Positions 8,620-17,382 are shown, counted from the stretch's first letter. The stretch: 64,000 bases of DNA from Nocardia sp. BSTN01 (GCF_015354405.1 NZ_JADKYP010000003.1:186001-250000), one strand, 5' to 3'. Numbers and translations: made by a program. The notes: a model not told the origin generated them from the sequence alone.

Positions 8620-9065
8620 CCGCCCACGACCAGGCAGGCATACCCGATGGGGATGCCGGTGCCGACCGGAAGATCGAGGGTCGCCGCGGGCATCTGCGCG
8701 GGCTGCCCGGCCTGCACCGCACTCAGCGTGTGATGTCCCCGAACCGCCGGAACCCACGTGATGAGCGCATACGCCCCACCCGGCGCCGCCACGCCGATCG
8801 GAGCGCCGTTGTCGTAGAAGGTGACCGGCGCTACCGGATCGGTGACATTCGCCTGCAGGGTGTAACTACATCCGTCGCCGTAATTGGTGGCGATACCGAA
8901 GTTCATGTCGGGGGTGGCGCCGAGTCTGGTCACCGCGGCATTCGCCGGCTGCGGGATCGCGAGCGCGAACACCGCCGCGGCGCCGAGGATGCCGCCCGCC
9001 ACTACCGCGCCGGCCCGACGGCGCGCCCGCTGCCGGGGCGGCCCGCTGATCGTCGTCTCGTGCAT
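8616..9065 (-). CDS. Small secreted protein with Ig-like fold
   Basis: A 149-residue exported protein. Residues 11-17 are basic (RQRARRR), a hydrophobic segment runs to about 36, and a signal-peptidase site probably follows AIPQPANA (about 43). The mature part of about 105 residues contains VTFYDNGAPIG and W-V-P-A-V-R-G-H-H-T-L, typical of bacterial Ig-like type 3 repeats. Cys66 and Cys144 could form a disulfide. GAGGA stands about eight bases before the ATG. The function is unknown; such proteins are common in the Nocardia cell envelope or secretome. It is divergent from the molybdoenzyme at 9261. Confidence 0.72.
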   Translation of the reverse strand: MHETTISGPPRQRARRRAGAVVAGGILGAAAVFALAIPQPANAAVTRLGATPDMNFGIATNYGDGCSYTLQANVTDPVAPVTFYDNGAPIGVAAPGGAYALITWVPAVRGHHTLSAVQAGQPAQMPAATLDLPVGTGIPIGYACLVVGG

Positions 9066-9260
9066 GATGCCGTCCTCGTCGTAGGCGCCGCAGCGCGAAC
9101 CGAGACCGTCTGTCGTGCGCGATGATCCCCCGACAGCGCCGCACGGTCTGTCGGCACGATACCCCCTAGGCTCGGCCGCGCGGCCCGGTTCGCGGTCTCG
9201 ATGTCGCGCGATCGGCCGGGCCGGAGACGGCGCCGGCACGCACAGGAGGACGATGGGCCT

Positions 9261-11564
9261 ATGCACCGCACACCGCCGACTCGCGATATCGATGAAGCCC
9301 AGCTGGCGGTGACCCCGCCGAAGGAGCAGGCCGCCGGCGTCACGGCGGTCGCGGTCGCCCTCGACCGGGCCGTCGAGGAGATGGGCATCGTTCGCACGGC
9401 CCGCACCCTCGCCCGGGTCAATCAGCGCCACGGGTTCGACTGCCCCGGTTGCGCGTGGCCCGAACCCACCGGTCCCCGCCGCCCGGCCGAATTCTGCGAG
9501 AACGGGGCCAAGGCCGTCGCCGAGGAGGCGACGCTGCGCACGGTCACGCCGGAATTCTTCGCCACCCATTCGGTGGACGACCTCGCCGGCAAGACCGGGT
9601 ACTGGCTCGGACAGCAGGGACGCCTGACCCACCCGATGGTGTTGCGACCGGGCGACACCCACTACTCCCCCATCGCCTGGGAGCAGGCCTACCGGCTGAT
9701 CGCGGACACCCTGCGCGCGCTGTCCTCTCCGGACGAGGCCGTGTTCTACACCTCCGGGCGCACCGCCAACGAGACGGCTTTTCTCTATCAGCTGCTGGTG
9801 CGCAGCTTCGGCACGAACAATCTGCCCGACTGTTCGAATATGTGCCACGAATCCTCCGGTGCGGCGCTCACCCGGTCGATCGGGATCGGCAAGGGGTCGG
9901 TGTCGATCGACGATTTCGCCGCGGCCGATCTGATCATCGTGGCCGGGCAGAACCCCGGCACCAACCATCCGCGCATGCTCTCGGCGCTGAGCACCGCGAA
10001 AGCGCACGGCGCCACGGTGATCGCGGTGAATCCGCTGCCGGAGACCGGACTGATCGGCTTCCGGGATCCGCAGACGGTGAAGGGTTTCACCACCGGCGTC
10101 ACCATCGCCGACGACTTCCTGCAGATTCGCCTCGGCGGCGATATGGCCCTGTTCCAGGGCCTGGCGAAACTGCTGTTCGACGCCGAGGATCGTGCCCCCG
10201 GCACCGTGGTGGACCGAATCTTCGTCGAGGCGCACACCGCCGGATTCGCCGAATACGAAAAGCATATGCGCGCAGTGGATCTCGACGAGGTCGTCGAGGC
10301 GACGGGCCTGACCCGCGCACAGCTCGACCGCACCGCCGAGCTGCTGGCCCGCTCGAAGTCCACCATCATCTGCTGGGCCATGGGACTGACGCAGCAGCGC
10401 CACGGCGTCGCCACCATCGAGGAGGCGACGAACCTGCTGTTGTTGCGCGGCATGATCGGCAAACCGGGCGCGGGCGTATGCCCGGTGCGCGGACATTCCA
10501 ATGTGCAGGGTGACCGGACCATGGGCATCTGGGAGAAGATGCCCGACGGTTTCCTCGACGCACTCGATTCCGAATTCGGCATCACCGCGCCCCGCGAACA
10601 CGGCTGGGACACGGTCGATTCCATTCGCGCCATGCGCGACGGGCGCGCCGAGGTGTTCGTCGGTATGGGTGGAAACTTCGTCTCGGCGACCCCGGATACC
10701 GAGGTCACCGAGGCCGCTCTGCGCGCGTGCGAGCTGACCGTGCAGATTTCCACCAAACTCAACCGCAGCCACGTCGTGCACGGCCGTACCGCACTGATTC
10801 TGCCCACCCTCGGCCGCACCGACCTCGATCTGCAGGACGGGACGAAACAGCAGGTGTCGGTGGAGGATTCGATGTCGATGGTGCATCTGTCCACCGGACG
10901 GCTGCGGCCGGTGAGCGACGAACTGCGCAGTGAGGTCGCGATCGTCTGCGAGCTGGCACTCGCGTTGTTCGGCCCGGAACATCCCGTGCCCTGGGAGCGG
11001 TTCCGCCGCGACTACGACCACATCCGCGACGCCATCGCCCGGGTGGTGCCCGGCTGCGCCGACTACAACCGGAAGGTGCGCGGTCGCAACGGTTTCCAGC
11101 TGCCGCATCCGCCCCGCGACAACCGTGAATTCCGCACCGCCTCCGGAAAGGCCAACTTCGCGGTCAACGACCTGCACTGGCCGCGGATCCCGCAGGGGCG
11201 GCTGTTGTTGCAGACGCTGCGCAGCCACGACCAGTACAACACGACGATCTACGGCCTCGACGACCGCTATCGGGGCATCCACAACGCCCGGCGCGTGGTC
11301 CTGGTGCACCCGGACGATATCGCCGAATTCGGTTACGCCGACGGGGATCTCGTAGATCTGATCTCCGAATTCAGCGATGGCGTCGAGCGCCGGGTCACCG
11401 GTTTCCGGATCGTCGGCTACGCGACGCCGCGCGGCAACGCCGCGGCCTACTATCCCGAAACCAACCCGCTGGTCCCGCTCGACCACGTCGCCGAGCGCTC
11501 CAACACCCCGGTCTCAAAGGCGGTCGTGATCCGGCTGGAACCGCACCGCCACACCACCGCCTGA
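9261..11564 (+). CDS. FdhF/YdeP-family molybdopterin oxidoreductase (formate dehydrogenase-like)
   Basis: A 767-residue member of the YdeP / Fdh-alpha-like branch of molybdopterin oxidoreductases. The N-terminal motif CPGCAWPEP ... EFCENGAK carries three cysteines (61, 64, 79). NMCHESSGAALTRSIGIGKG marks the molybdenum site region, and KLNRSHVVHG with a C-terminal dinucleotide-binding domain completes the fold. E. coli YdeP is linked to acid resistance, and other members act as formate dehydrogenases; the substrate here is unproven. AGGAGG (9243-9248) lies 12 bases before ATG 9261. FdhD follows 44 bases downstream, consistent with cofactor sulfuration of this enzyme. No beta subunit is adjacent. 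Confidence 0.88.
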   Translation: MHRTPPTRDIDEAQLAVTPPKEQAAGVTAVAVALDRAVEEMGIVRTARTLARVNQRHGFDCPGCAWPEPTGPRRPAEFCENGAKAVAEEATLRTVTPEFFATHSVDDLAGKTGYWLGQQGRLTHPMVLRPGDTHYSPIAWEQAYRLIADTLRALSSPDEAVFYTSGRTANETAFLYQLLVRSFGTNNLPDCSNMCHESSGAALTRSIGIGKGSVSIDDFAAADLIIVAGQNPGTNHPRMLSALSTAKAHGATVIAVNPLPETGLIGFRDPQTVKGFTTGVTIADDFLQIRLGGDMALFQGLAKLLFDAEDRAPGTVVDRIFVEAHTAGFAEYEKHMRAVDLDEVVEATGLTRAQLDRTAELLARSKSTIICWAMGLTQQRHGVATIEEATNLLLLRGMIGKPGAGVCPVRGHSNVQGDRTMGIWEKMPDGFLDALDSEFGITAPREHGWDTVDSIRAMRDGRAEVFVGMGGNFVSATPDTEVTEAALRACELTVQISTKLNRSHVVHGRTALILPTLGRTDLDLQDGTKQQVSVEDSMSMVHLSTGRLRPVSDELRSEVAIVCELALALFGPEHPVPWERFRRDYDHIRDAIARVVPGCADYNRKVRGRNGFQLPHPPRDNREFRTASGKANFAVNDLHWPRIPQGRLLLQTLRSHDQYNTTIYGLDDRYRGIHNARRVVLVHPDDIAEFGYADGDLVDLISEFSDGVERRVTGFRIVGYATPRGNAAAYYPETNPLVPLDHVAERSNTPVSKAVVIRLEPHRHTTA

Positions 11565-11608
11565 CCGCCCGGCCGCGCGGCGGCACCGACCAGAACTGCG
11601 AGGAGCTT

Positions 11609-12445
11609 GTGAGCAGAGTAACCGCGCGCAGACCCACCCGGCGCATCACGCCCGCCGGCATCGTCTCCCGGCCCGATACCCTCGCCGTGGAGGAGCCGCT
11701 GGAACTGCGCGTCGACGGGACGGCGCTGACCGTCACCATGCGCACCCCCGGCAACGACATCGACCTGCTGCACGGATTCCTGTTCAGCGAGAACATCATC
11801 GAGTCGGCGGACGACATCGTGTCGGCGAGGTACTGCGCGGGCACCGACGACCAGGGTCGCAACACCTACAACGTGCTCGATATCCAGCTTCGCCGTGCCG
11901 TTCCCGTCCAGCCCCGGGGGTTCGTGACCAACAGCTCGTGCGGGTTGTGCGGCACCACCGCGCTCGATCAGGTGCGTACACGCAGCCGCTTCCGGCTGCC
12001 CACCGGCTCGCCGCGCGTCGATCCGGCACTGCTGGCCGCGCTGCCCGACGAGTTGCGTTCGCGCCAAACGGTGTTCGAGGCCACCGGCGGACTGCACGCG
12101 GCCGGGCTGTTCACCCCCGACGGCACCGTCCTGGCCGTACGCGAGGACATCGGCCGGCACAACGCGGTGGACAAGGTGATCGGCTGGGCACTGCGCGAGG
12201 GGCGCGTACCGGCGCACGACACCCTGCTGATCGTCAGCGGCCGGGCTTCGTTCGAACTCGTCCAGAAGGCGGTCATGGCGGGTATTCCGGTGCTCGGCGC
12301 GGTCTCGGCGCCCAGTTCGCTGGCCGTCGACCTGGCCGCCGACAACGGCCTCACCCTGGCCGGCTTCCTGCGTGGCGACACGATGAACATCTACAGCGGG
12401 CTCGACCGGCTCGAGACCGCACCCGCGGAAGCCACCGGCACCTGA
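11609..12445 (+). CDS. fdhD: Formate dehydrogenase accessory sulfurtransferase FdhD
   Basis: FdhD carries sulfur from a cysteine desulfurase to the molybdenum cofactor, which is required for formate dehydrogenase activity. The sulfur-relay motif is present as SSCGLCGTT with Cys111 and Cys114. The length of 278 residues is normal. GTG 11609 is preceded by GAGGAG with three bases of spacing. Directly after the FdhF/YdeP gene it almost certainly matures that enzyme, and it could also serve the molybdoenzyme at 2955. Confidence 0.94.
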   Translation: MSRVTARRPTRRITPAGIVSRPDTLAVEEPLELRVDGTALTVTMRTPGNDIDLLHGFLFSENIIESADDIVSARYCAGTDDQGRNTYNVLDIQLRRAVPVQPRGFVTNSSCGLCGTTALDQVRTRSRFRLPTGSPRVDPALLAALPDELRSRQTVFEATGGLHAAGLFTPDGTVLAVREDIGRHNAVDKVIGWALREGRVPAHDTLLIVSGRASFELVQKAVMAGIPVLGAVSAPSSLAVDLAADNGLTLAGFLRGDTMNIYSGLDRLETAPAEATGT

Positions 12446-12479
12446 CCCGCGAACCGGCGCCCGATCCGCGCAACCCTGC

Positions 12480-12505
12480 TACCCTGCCAACTAGAACACG
12501 TTTCA
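12480..12505 (+). promoter_or_regulatory. Promoter -10 (TACCCT) and KstR-type operator
   Basis: TAGAACACGTTTCA at 12492-12505 matches every fixed position of the KstR consensus TNNAACNNGTTNNA. KstR is the TetR repressor of the cholesterol regulon in mycobacteria and rhodococci. A candidate -10, TACCCT (12480-12485), puts transcription start at about 12492, so the operator would sit on the start site. It lies 17 bases before the isomerase start. Confidence 0.7.
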
Positions 12506-12521
12506 ATTCATGGGAGTTCAC

Positions 12522-12896
12522 ATGGCAGCGCAGCAGATCCGCGAAACGGCCGAACGCTACGTGCAGTTGGTGGCCACCGGCCCGACCTCGGAAATTCTGT
12601 CGCTCTACGCACCCGACGCCGTCGTCGAGGATCCGATCGGCAGCGACCCGCGCCACGGACACGAGGCCATCGGCCAGCTCTACCAGGCGCTGGAGTCCAT
12701 GGAGCGCAAGACCGAGCTGCACGCCGCCCGCATCGTCGGCAACCACGCCGCCGTCTCGTTCACCCTCGTCGGCGAGGCCGGCGGCCACCGGATGACGCTT
12801 TCGGCCATCGACGCCATGGAATTCGACGAGCAGGGCCGGATCACGAGCATGCGGGCCTACTGGGGACCCGACGACCTGATCAGCGAACAGATCTGA
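12522..12896 (+). CDS. ksdI: Steroid delta-isomerase (ketosteroid isomerase) of the SnoaL/NTF2 fold
   Basis: A 124-residue NTF2-fold protein. Tyr13, Asp37 (VVEDPIGSDP) and Asp97 (SAIDAMEF) stand at the spacing of catalytic Tyr14, Asp38 and Asp99 in classical delta5-3-ketosteroid isomerase. It also resembles mycobacterial Rv0760c (EDPIG ... MRxYW). The reaction would move the steroid double bond from delta5 to delta4 during sterol degradation. GGGAG lies five bases before ATG 12522. The KstR-type operator just upstream supports a sterol role. Other sterol genes are not in the window, so this is an isolated regulon member. The gene symbol is an inference. Confidence 0.8.
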   Translation: MAAQQIRETAERYVQLVATGPTSEILSLYAPDAVVEDPIGSDPRHGHEAIGQLYQALESMERKTELHAARIVGNHAAVSFTLVGEAGGHRMTLSAIDAMEFDEQGRITSMRAYWGPDDLISEQI

Positions 12897-12993
12897 GTCC
12901 CGCGACGGCGCCCCCGTAGGCGTTCCACCTCTTGTCCCTGGCGTTTTGCCCGGCTTACCGTAAGGCGACAACCGGCGGACGGGAGGGCGCGCG

Positions 12994-13527
12994 ATGCGGA
13001 TTTCGGTACACGGCACGGGTGAGGGGGTCCAGGTGCGCATGCGCCTGGACGGCAACCGGTACCGTTGGCTGACTACCAGAATCTCGTTGTGGCTGTTGGC
13101 GATCAACGGGATCGTCGTCGGGGCCTGGGCGGTGCTGCTGCCCGAACCGTGGTTTCGCAGCTTCCCCGGTTTCGGGCTGGACTGGGTCGCGATGGACGGC
13201 CCGTACAACCACCACCTGGCGATCGACGTCGGGGCGTTCTTCCTCGGCCTCGGCGCGCTCAGCCTGGCGGCGCTGTACTACCGCGACAGTGTGGTGGCGC
13301 GAGTCGCCGGGATCGGCTGGCTGGTCTTCGGGATTCCGCACCTGATCTACCACGCCGCGCACAAACCGGAACAGATGAGCGGCGGGAATTTCGCGCTCAG
13401 CCTGATCGCCGCCGCGCTGCTGCCCGCACTGGCCGCCGCCGTCGTCGTGGCCGCCCCTCGGGAGCGCGTGCAAGTGCGCGATCCGGCGCCGATGAATATC
13501 CGGTTCCCGCGCCGTCGTAGTAGGTGA
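12994..13527 (+). CDS. Four-helix integral membrane protein of unknown function
   Basis: I do not recognise the family. The 177-residue protein has a basic N-terminus, four hydrophobic helices at about 27-50, 75-95, 103-120 and 130-155, and a basic tail (RFPRRRSR). A conserved-looking stretch GPYNHHLAIDVGAFFLGLG and the H-x3-H-x2-H arrangement in HLIYHAAHKPE are notable, because histidines at membrane edges can bind metal or haem. GGGAGG precedes ATG 12994 by about six bases. It follows the isomerase by 97 bases in the same direction. Confidence 0.65.
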   Translation: MRISVHGTGEGVQVRMRLDGNRYRWLTTRISLWLLAINGIVVGAWAVLLPEPWFRSFPGFGLDWVAMDGPYNHHLAIDVGAFFLGLGALSLAALYYRDSVVARVAGIGWLVFGIPHLIYHAAHKPEQMSGGNFALSLIAAALLPALAAAVVVAAPRERVQVRDPAPMNIRFPRRRSR

Positions 13528-13728
13528 AGCTACCGCCCAGCCGCCGGGAAAGGCCCTTCGAACAGCAGTAACGGGGCCGCTCCCGCCGGCGATGAGCAAG
13601 CATCGGAGAAAAGGTTCAACGGCGAACCACGGAAGATCAACGGCGATCTTCGGCAACGGGCGCGACGGGGCAACCGGTCGTCACCGGCTCCGACCAGCTC
13701 CACTCGCTATTGCCACAACTCGATACTT

Positions 13729-14187
13729 CTACTGTGAATCGGCTCCGGCATCGACGATGTCGGAGCGGGGAACCACCGCAAGCGCCATCAGGGCGTTGAG
13801 GAATCCAGTCCGGTCCGCCGCATCCAGGCGGTCGAGCAGCGCTTCTTCCTTGGCCTGGATATCGGCCTGTGCCGCCTGCGCCAGGGCCCGCCCCGTCTCG
13901 GTCACGGCCAGCAGGCGGGCCCGCCGGTCGGCCGGATCCGGATAGCGCTCGATCAGGCCGCGCTCCTGTAGATCATCGAGAACGGCGATGATGCGGGTCT
14001 TGTCGGCCCCGATCTCCTCCGCGAGCACGCCCTGCCCACGCGCGGGCCCCCGCCCCAGCGCGAGCAGCACCGAATACGCCCACATGGTCAGCCCGTGCGC
14101 TTCGAGTACCGGCCGCTCGGCCGCCATCAGAGCACGTCCGAGCGGCACGATCATCGCCGCCAGATCGGGTCGCTGCGCATCCGCCAT
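13729..14187 (-). CDS. MarR-family transcriptional regulator
   Basis: A 152-residue winged-helix regulator: LTMWAYSVLLALGRGP, recognition helix ADKTRIIAVLDDLQERGLIER, and wing DPADRRARLLAVTETGRAL. The open frame extends to 14229, but ATG 14187 is chosen because TATCTT stands seven bases before it, the leaderless geometry seen elsewhere here. A dyad at 14190-14208 overlaps that -10 element and suggests autorepression. The gene downstream of the mycothiol-type protein lies in the same direction; the target is unknown. Confidence 0.85.
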   Translation of the reverse strand: MADAQRPDLAAMIVPLGRALMAAERPVLEAHGLTMWAYSVLLALGRGPARGQGVLAEEIGADKTRIIAVLDDLQERGLIERYPDPADRRARLLAVTETGRALAQAAQADIQAKEEALLDRLDAADRTGFLNALMALAVVPRSDIVDAGADSQ

Positions 14188-14189
14188 GC

Positions 14190-14208
14190 CGAACAAGATA
14201 CGTGCTCG
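14190..14208 (-). promoter_or_regulatory. Leaderless promoter (-10 TATCTT, 14195-14200) overlapped by a dyad
   Basis: On the minus strand TATCTT is followed by seven bases and then ATG 14187. CGAACA (14190-14195) and TGCTCG (14203-14208) form an inverted repeat with one mismatch that brackets the -10 element, as expected for an autoregulatory MarR operator. Confidence 0.45.
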
Positions 14209-14296
14209 CCGGTCCGCTTCCGCCGCCATCCGGCCGACTTCGCCGACGCCGCCGCGAGCCCGAGCGCCGAAATGCGCAATTCCATTGTGCGGGCGC

Positions 14297-14896
14297 TTAT
14301 TTCACCACAACCGGCCAGGACGGCGACCGCCCCAGCAGGCTGAGGATTCGAGCGAGCGGATCGGAGGGGGCGGCATTCGGCACCGCGGGCGCGAACGCCG
14401 AACCCGGTTGCGAGCGGAAGTCTCCGTCGGGCACCGCCTCCGCGATCCGCAGGGCGGGCTCCGCCAGTTCCGGATCCAGGGCGTAGGGCAGATCGATCGC
14501 CCGGGCCACATCCCACCCGTGCACGACATAGTCGATGAGATGGAAGCCGATCGCCTGACCGCCCGGAGCGGTGAACCCGGGACCGAATTCGGGAAGGGCG
14601 AAAACCCGTTGCGGCACACCGGCTTCGGAGAAAGCCGCCGTCACGTCGGCCGCCGCCTCGCGGTATGCCGCCACCGGATCCGCCGGCGGATCCATCCGCC
14701 AGACGGCCGGATCGGCGCCGTGGCCGCGCGCGGCGGCCGCGAAGCCGCGGTGCTGCGCGGCCATATGGGTGAGCAGTTGGGTCAGATCCCATTCGCCACA
14801 GGGTGTGGGCCGGTGCAGATCGGCGCCGGCCACCTTCGACACGATCGTCACGCTGTAGTCGACCGCCTTGCGGTCCAGTTCGGAAATATCACGCAT
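14297..14896 (-). CDS. TIGR03086-type, mycothiol-dependent maleylpyruvate isomerase-like (DinB fold) protein
   Basis: A 199-residue protein with the family hallmarks RPTPCGEWDLTQLLTHMAAQHRGF near the N-terminus and HLIDYVVHGWDVARAID in the middle. The superfamily is a four-helix DinB-like bundle that usually binds a metal through histidines; some members use mycothiol as cofactor. The substrate is unknown. ATG 14896 is preferred to ATG 14902 because TACGAT lies six bases upstream of it. It is divergent from the AhpD-like gene at 15061, so both may answer the same electrophile or oxidant signal. Confidence 0.8.
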   Translation of the reverse strand: MRDISELDRKAVDYSVTIVSKVAGADLHRPTPCGEWDLTQLLTHMAAQHRGFAAAARGHGADPAVWRMDPPADPVAAYREAAADVTAAFSEAGVPQRVFALPEFGPGFTAPGGQAIGFHLIDYVVHGWDVARAIDLPYALDPELAEPALRIAEAVPDGDFRSQPGSAFAPAVPNAAPSDPLARILSLLGRSPSWPVVVK

Positions 14897-14902
14897 ATGC
14901 AT

Positions 14903-14920
14903 ATCGTATGCTGTCGCATA
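14903..14920 (-). promoter_or_regulatory. Leaderless promoter (-10 TACGAT) overlapped by inverted repeat
   Basis: TACGAT (14903-14908 on the minus strand) ends six bases before ATG 14896. TATGC-TGTC-GCATA at 14907-14920 is a perfect five-base-arm dyad overlapping its upstream edge. The surrounding 50 bases are unusually rich in CATATG-like words. Confidence 0.42.
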
Positions 14921-15060
14921 TCATATGTCTATGCTTATCGGCTCCCGCTCACCGGCGTGACTAGGCTGGGAATGGGTGAGACCGGCATCACATTTCCGGC
15001 CCGTCACATCGCGGGCCGGTGTCTCGTCCAAGGGGTGAACCGTCCTCCGAAGGGAGAATC

Positions 15061-15636
15061 ATGAGTGCCACCCGCATCCCCCCGGTGCCGCCGCAACAGG
15101 CGGGCCCGTTGACCCGGGTCATGTACCGCTACAGCAAGCGCAGGTTCGGCGAGGTGCCCGAGCCGATGGCGGTGCTCGCCCATCACCCGAAGATGCTCAC
15201 GGCCTACGCGGCACACGAATCCCTGGTCGGCCGCGCCACCTCCGTCGTCCCCGACGACGTGCTCGAGATCGCGGTCTACCGGGTGGCCTGGACGATCGGC
15301 TGTTCCTGGTGCGTCGATTTCGGCACGATGCTCATGCGGCTGAGCCACCTCGATATCGACAAACTGAAGCACATCGAGGACTACCGGACCTCAGCCGCCT
15401 ACAGCGACGACGAGCGCGCCGCGATCGCCTACGCCGACGCGATGACCGCCACCCCCACCACGGTCACCGATGAGCAGATCGCGGATTTGCGGGCCCGCTT
15501 CGGCGACGCGGGAGTGGTGGAGTTGAGTTATCAGATCGCGCTGGAGAATTCCCGCGCCCGGACGTATTCGGCGCTGGGCATCACCGCGCAGGGCTTCAGC
15601 ACCGATTCCTGTCGAGTGCCCTGGGCACAGGACTGA
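15061..15636 (+). CDS. Carboxymuconolactone decarboxylase-family (AhpD-like) protein
   Basis: A 191-residue alkylhydroperoxidase-type helical protein. The redox pair C81-S-W-C84 sits in the expected helix (AWTIGCSWCVDFGTML), matching the CxxC of AhpD, which reduces peroxides through cysteine chemistry. A preceding helix (DDVLEIAVYRVAW) supplies the conserved Glu. The open frame begins at 15019, but ATG 15061 with the Shine-Dalgarno GAAGGGAG is the start. The divergent mycothiol-type gene suggests a thiol/peroxide defence pair; the electron donor is unknown. Confidence 0.85.
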   Translation: MSATRIPPVPPQQAGPLTRVMYRYSKRRFGEVPEPMAVLAHHPKMLTAYAAHESLVGRATSVVPDDVLEIAVYRVAWTIGCSWCVDFGTMLMRLSHLDIDKLKHIEDYRTSAAYSDDERAAIAYADAMTATPTTVTDEQIADLRARFGDAGVVELSYQIALENSRARTYSALGITAQGFSTDSCRVPWAQD

Positions 15637-15667
15637 GCGAGACGCGATCCCGCATCGCGGGCACGAA

Positions 15668-15701
15668 AAAGGGGCGGGAGGTTTCGACCTCCCGCCCCTT
15701 T
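15668..15701. terminator. Strong bidirectional hairpin terminator
   Basis: Perfect 15-bp stem (15668-15682 with 15687-15701) closed by a TTCG tetraloop, flanked by A's on the left and T's on the right. It lies 32 bases after the AhpD-like stop and 27 bases after the convergent clpX stop, so it can end both transcripts. Confidence 0.9.
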
Positions 15702-15727
15702 CGCAGCTGTCGGAAATGCTCTGGCGA

Positions 15728-17008
15728 TCAGGCCGACTTCTCGCGGCGCTCGGCCGCCTGGCGCTTGCGCGGCACGATGGTCGGCAGCACGTTGTCGTTC
15801 ACCGTCTCGGCGTTGATGACCACCTTGGCCACATCGTCGCGGCTGGGGATGTCGTACATCACCGGCAGCAGCACTTCTTCCATGATGGCGCGCAGCCCGC
15901 GAGCACCGGTGCCGCGCAGGATGGCTTGATCCGCCACCGCCTCCAGGGCATCCTTGGTGAACTCGAGGTCCACACCGTCCATCTCGAACAGGCGCACGTA
16001 CTGCTTCACCAGTGCGTTCTTCGGCTCGGACAGGATGCGGACCAGCGACTCCTTGTCGAGGTTGGTCACCGAGGCGACCATCGGCAGGCGGCCGATGAAT
16101 TCGGGGATCAGGCCGAACTTGATCAGATCCTCGGGCATGACCTCGGCGAAGTGATCGGCGGTGTCGATCTCGGCCTTGGACCGGACCTCGGCGCCGAAAC
16201 CGATGCCGCGCTTGCCGACCCGGTCCTGCACGATCTTCTCCAGCCCGGCGAAGGCGCCGGCCACGATGAACAACACGTTCGTCGTGTCGATCTGGATGAA
16301 TTCCTGATGCGGATGCTTGCGCCCGCCCTGCGGCGGCACGCTCGCCTGGGTGCCCTCGAGGATCTTCAGCAGCGCCTGCTGCACGCCCTCGCCGGAGACG
16401 TCGCGGGTGATCGACGGGTTCTCGCTCTTGCGGGCGATCTTGTCGACCTCGTCGATGTAGATGATGCCGGTCTCGGCGCGCTTGACGTCGTAATCGGCGG
16501 CCTGGATCAGCTTGAGCAGGATGTTCTCGACATCCTCACCGACATAGCCGGCCTCGGTCAGCGCGGTGGCGTCCGCGATGGCGAAGGGGACGTTGAGCAT
16601 CTTGGCCAGCGTCTGCGCGAGGTAGGTCTTACCGCAGCCGGTGGGGCCGAGCATGAGAATGTTCGACTTCATCAGCTCGACCGGCTCGCCGCGGCTGTCG
16701 CGGCCCTTGTCACCGGCCTGGATGCGCTTGTAATGGTTGTAGACGGCCACGGCCAGCGTGCGCTTGGCCGAATCCTGGCCGATCACGTACTGCTCGAGGA
16801 ATTCCCGGATCTCGGCCGGCTTGGGCAGCTCGTCGAGTTTGACCTCACTCGACTCGGCCAGCTCCTCTTCGATGATCTCGTTGCAGAGGTCGATGCACTC
16901 GTCGCAGATGTACACCCCTGGTCCCGCAATGAGCTTCTTGACCTGCTTCTGACTCTTTCCGCAGAACGAGCATTTCAGCAGATCGCCGCCATCACCGATG
17001 CGCGCCAT
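15728..17008 (-). CDS. clpX: ATP-dependent Clp protease ATPase subunit ClpX
   Basis: AAA+ unfoldase that feeds tagged proteins into the ClpP1P2 chamber. The zinc-binding domain is complete (CSFCGKS and CDECIDLC). The Walker A is GPTGCGKT, the Walker B is [13 protein letters not shown], and the pore, sensor and IGF-type ClpP-binding regions (RGIGFGAE) follow. The 426-residue length matches the mycobacterial protein. The open frame runs 56 codons further upstream, but ATG 17008 begins the conserved [18 protein letters not shown] 374-base gap separates it from clpP2, so it probably has its own promoter. Confidence 0.97.
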   Translation of the reverse strand: MARIGDGGDLLKCSFCGKSQKQVKKLIAGPGVYICDECIDLCNEIIEEELAESSEVKLDELPKPAEIREFLEQYVIGQDSAKRTLAVAVYNHYKRIQAGDKGRDSRGEPVELMKSNILMLGPTGCGKTYLAQTLAKMLNVPFAIADATALTEAGYVGEDVENILLKLIQAADYDVKRAETGIIYIDEVDKIARKSENPSITRDVSGEGVQQALLKILEGTQASVPPQGGRKHPHQEFIQIDTTNVLFIVAGAFAGLEKIVQDRVGKRGIGFGAEVRSKAEIDTADHFAEVMPEDLIKFGLIPEFIGRLPMVASVTNLDKESLVRILSEPKNALVKQYVRLFEMDGVDLEFTKDALEAVADQAILRGTGARGLRAIMEEVLLPVMYDIPSRDDVAKVVINAETVNDNVLPTIVPRKRQAAERREKSA

Positions 17009-17382
17009 CTCGTGGGTCCCTACTTCCTTGTCCGCGTGCAACCGTCTGTCCCGGATGCCGACAAGCCGCCTTCGAACAACGCTACCCGCCGTGCATCCGA
17101 TCAGTGTCGCGCGTCGATCGGATTCTCGCACTTCGGCGTATGTCGTCCGGGTCGGTCGTTTGTGCCGACACCCCATGAGCCAAGGTCCCTAGACCGACCG
17201 TACCCGGTCGACGCGACGGAGGTCGACAACTCGAGGATGTTTCTCGCGGAGAGAGTGTCGGAAAGCTCACCCGACGCGCTCTCACCACGGCCGTCCCGGC
17301 TGCCGATCCGGGCGGTGCCGACCTCGCTCCGCCGCCCGGATCAGCGTCCGCGGGGCCCGCTCGGCGAGCCCCGCGGCCGGAT
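17009..17382. other. Intergenic region between clpP2 and clpX
   Basis: No credible gene. Apart from the hairpin at 17348-17376 after clpP2, it should hold the clpX promoter, but I see no clear -35/-10 pair and no match to the GCTNACAGC motif found at the other clp promoters. Confidence 0.6.
17348..17376 (-). terminator. Hairpin terminator after clpP2
   Basis: CCGCGGGGC (17348-17356) pairs perfectly with GCCCCGCGG (17368-17376), with a further CGC/GCG pairing inside the loop. It lies seven bases past the clpP2 stop. No T-tract follows on the minus strand, which is common in actinobacteria. Confidence 0.6.

Noticed and set aside
8616-11486. 956-codon minus-strand frame
   Set aside because: Only the last 149 codons (start 9065, signal peptide) look like a protein; the rest mirrors the FdhF/YdeP gene.
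17009-17382. ClgR box upstream of clpX
   Set aside because: No GCTNACAGC or CGCYNANRGCG on either strand; GCTCACCC near 17268 fails in the right arm.
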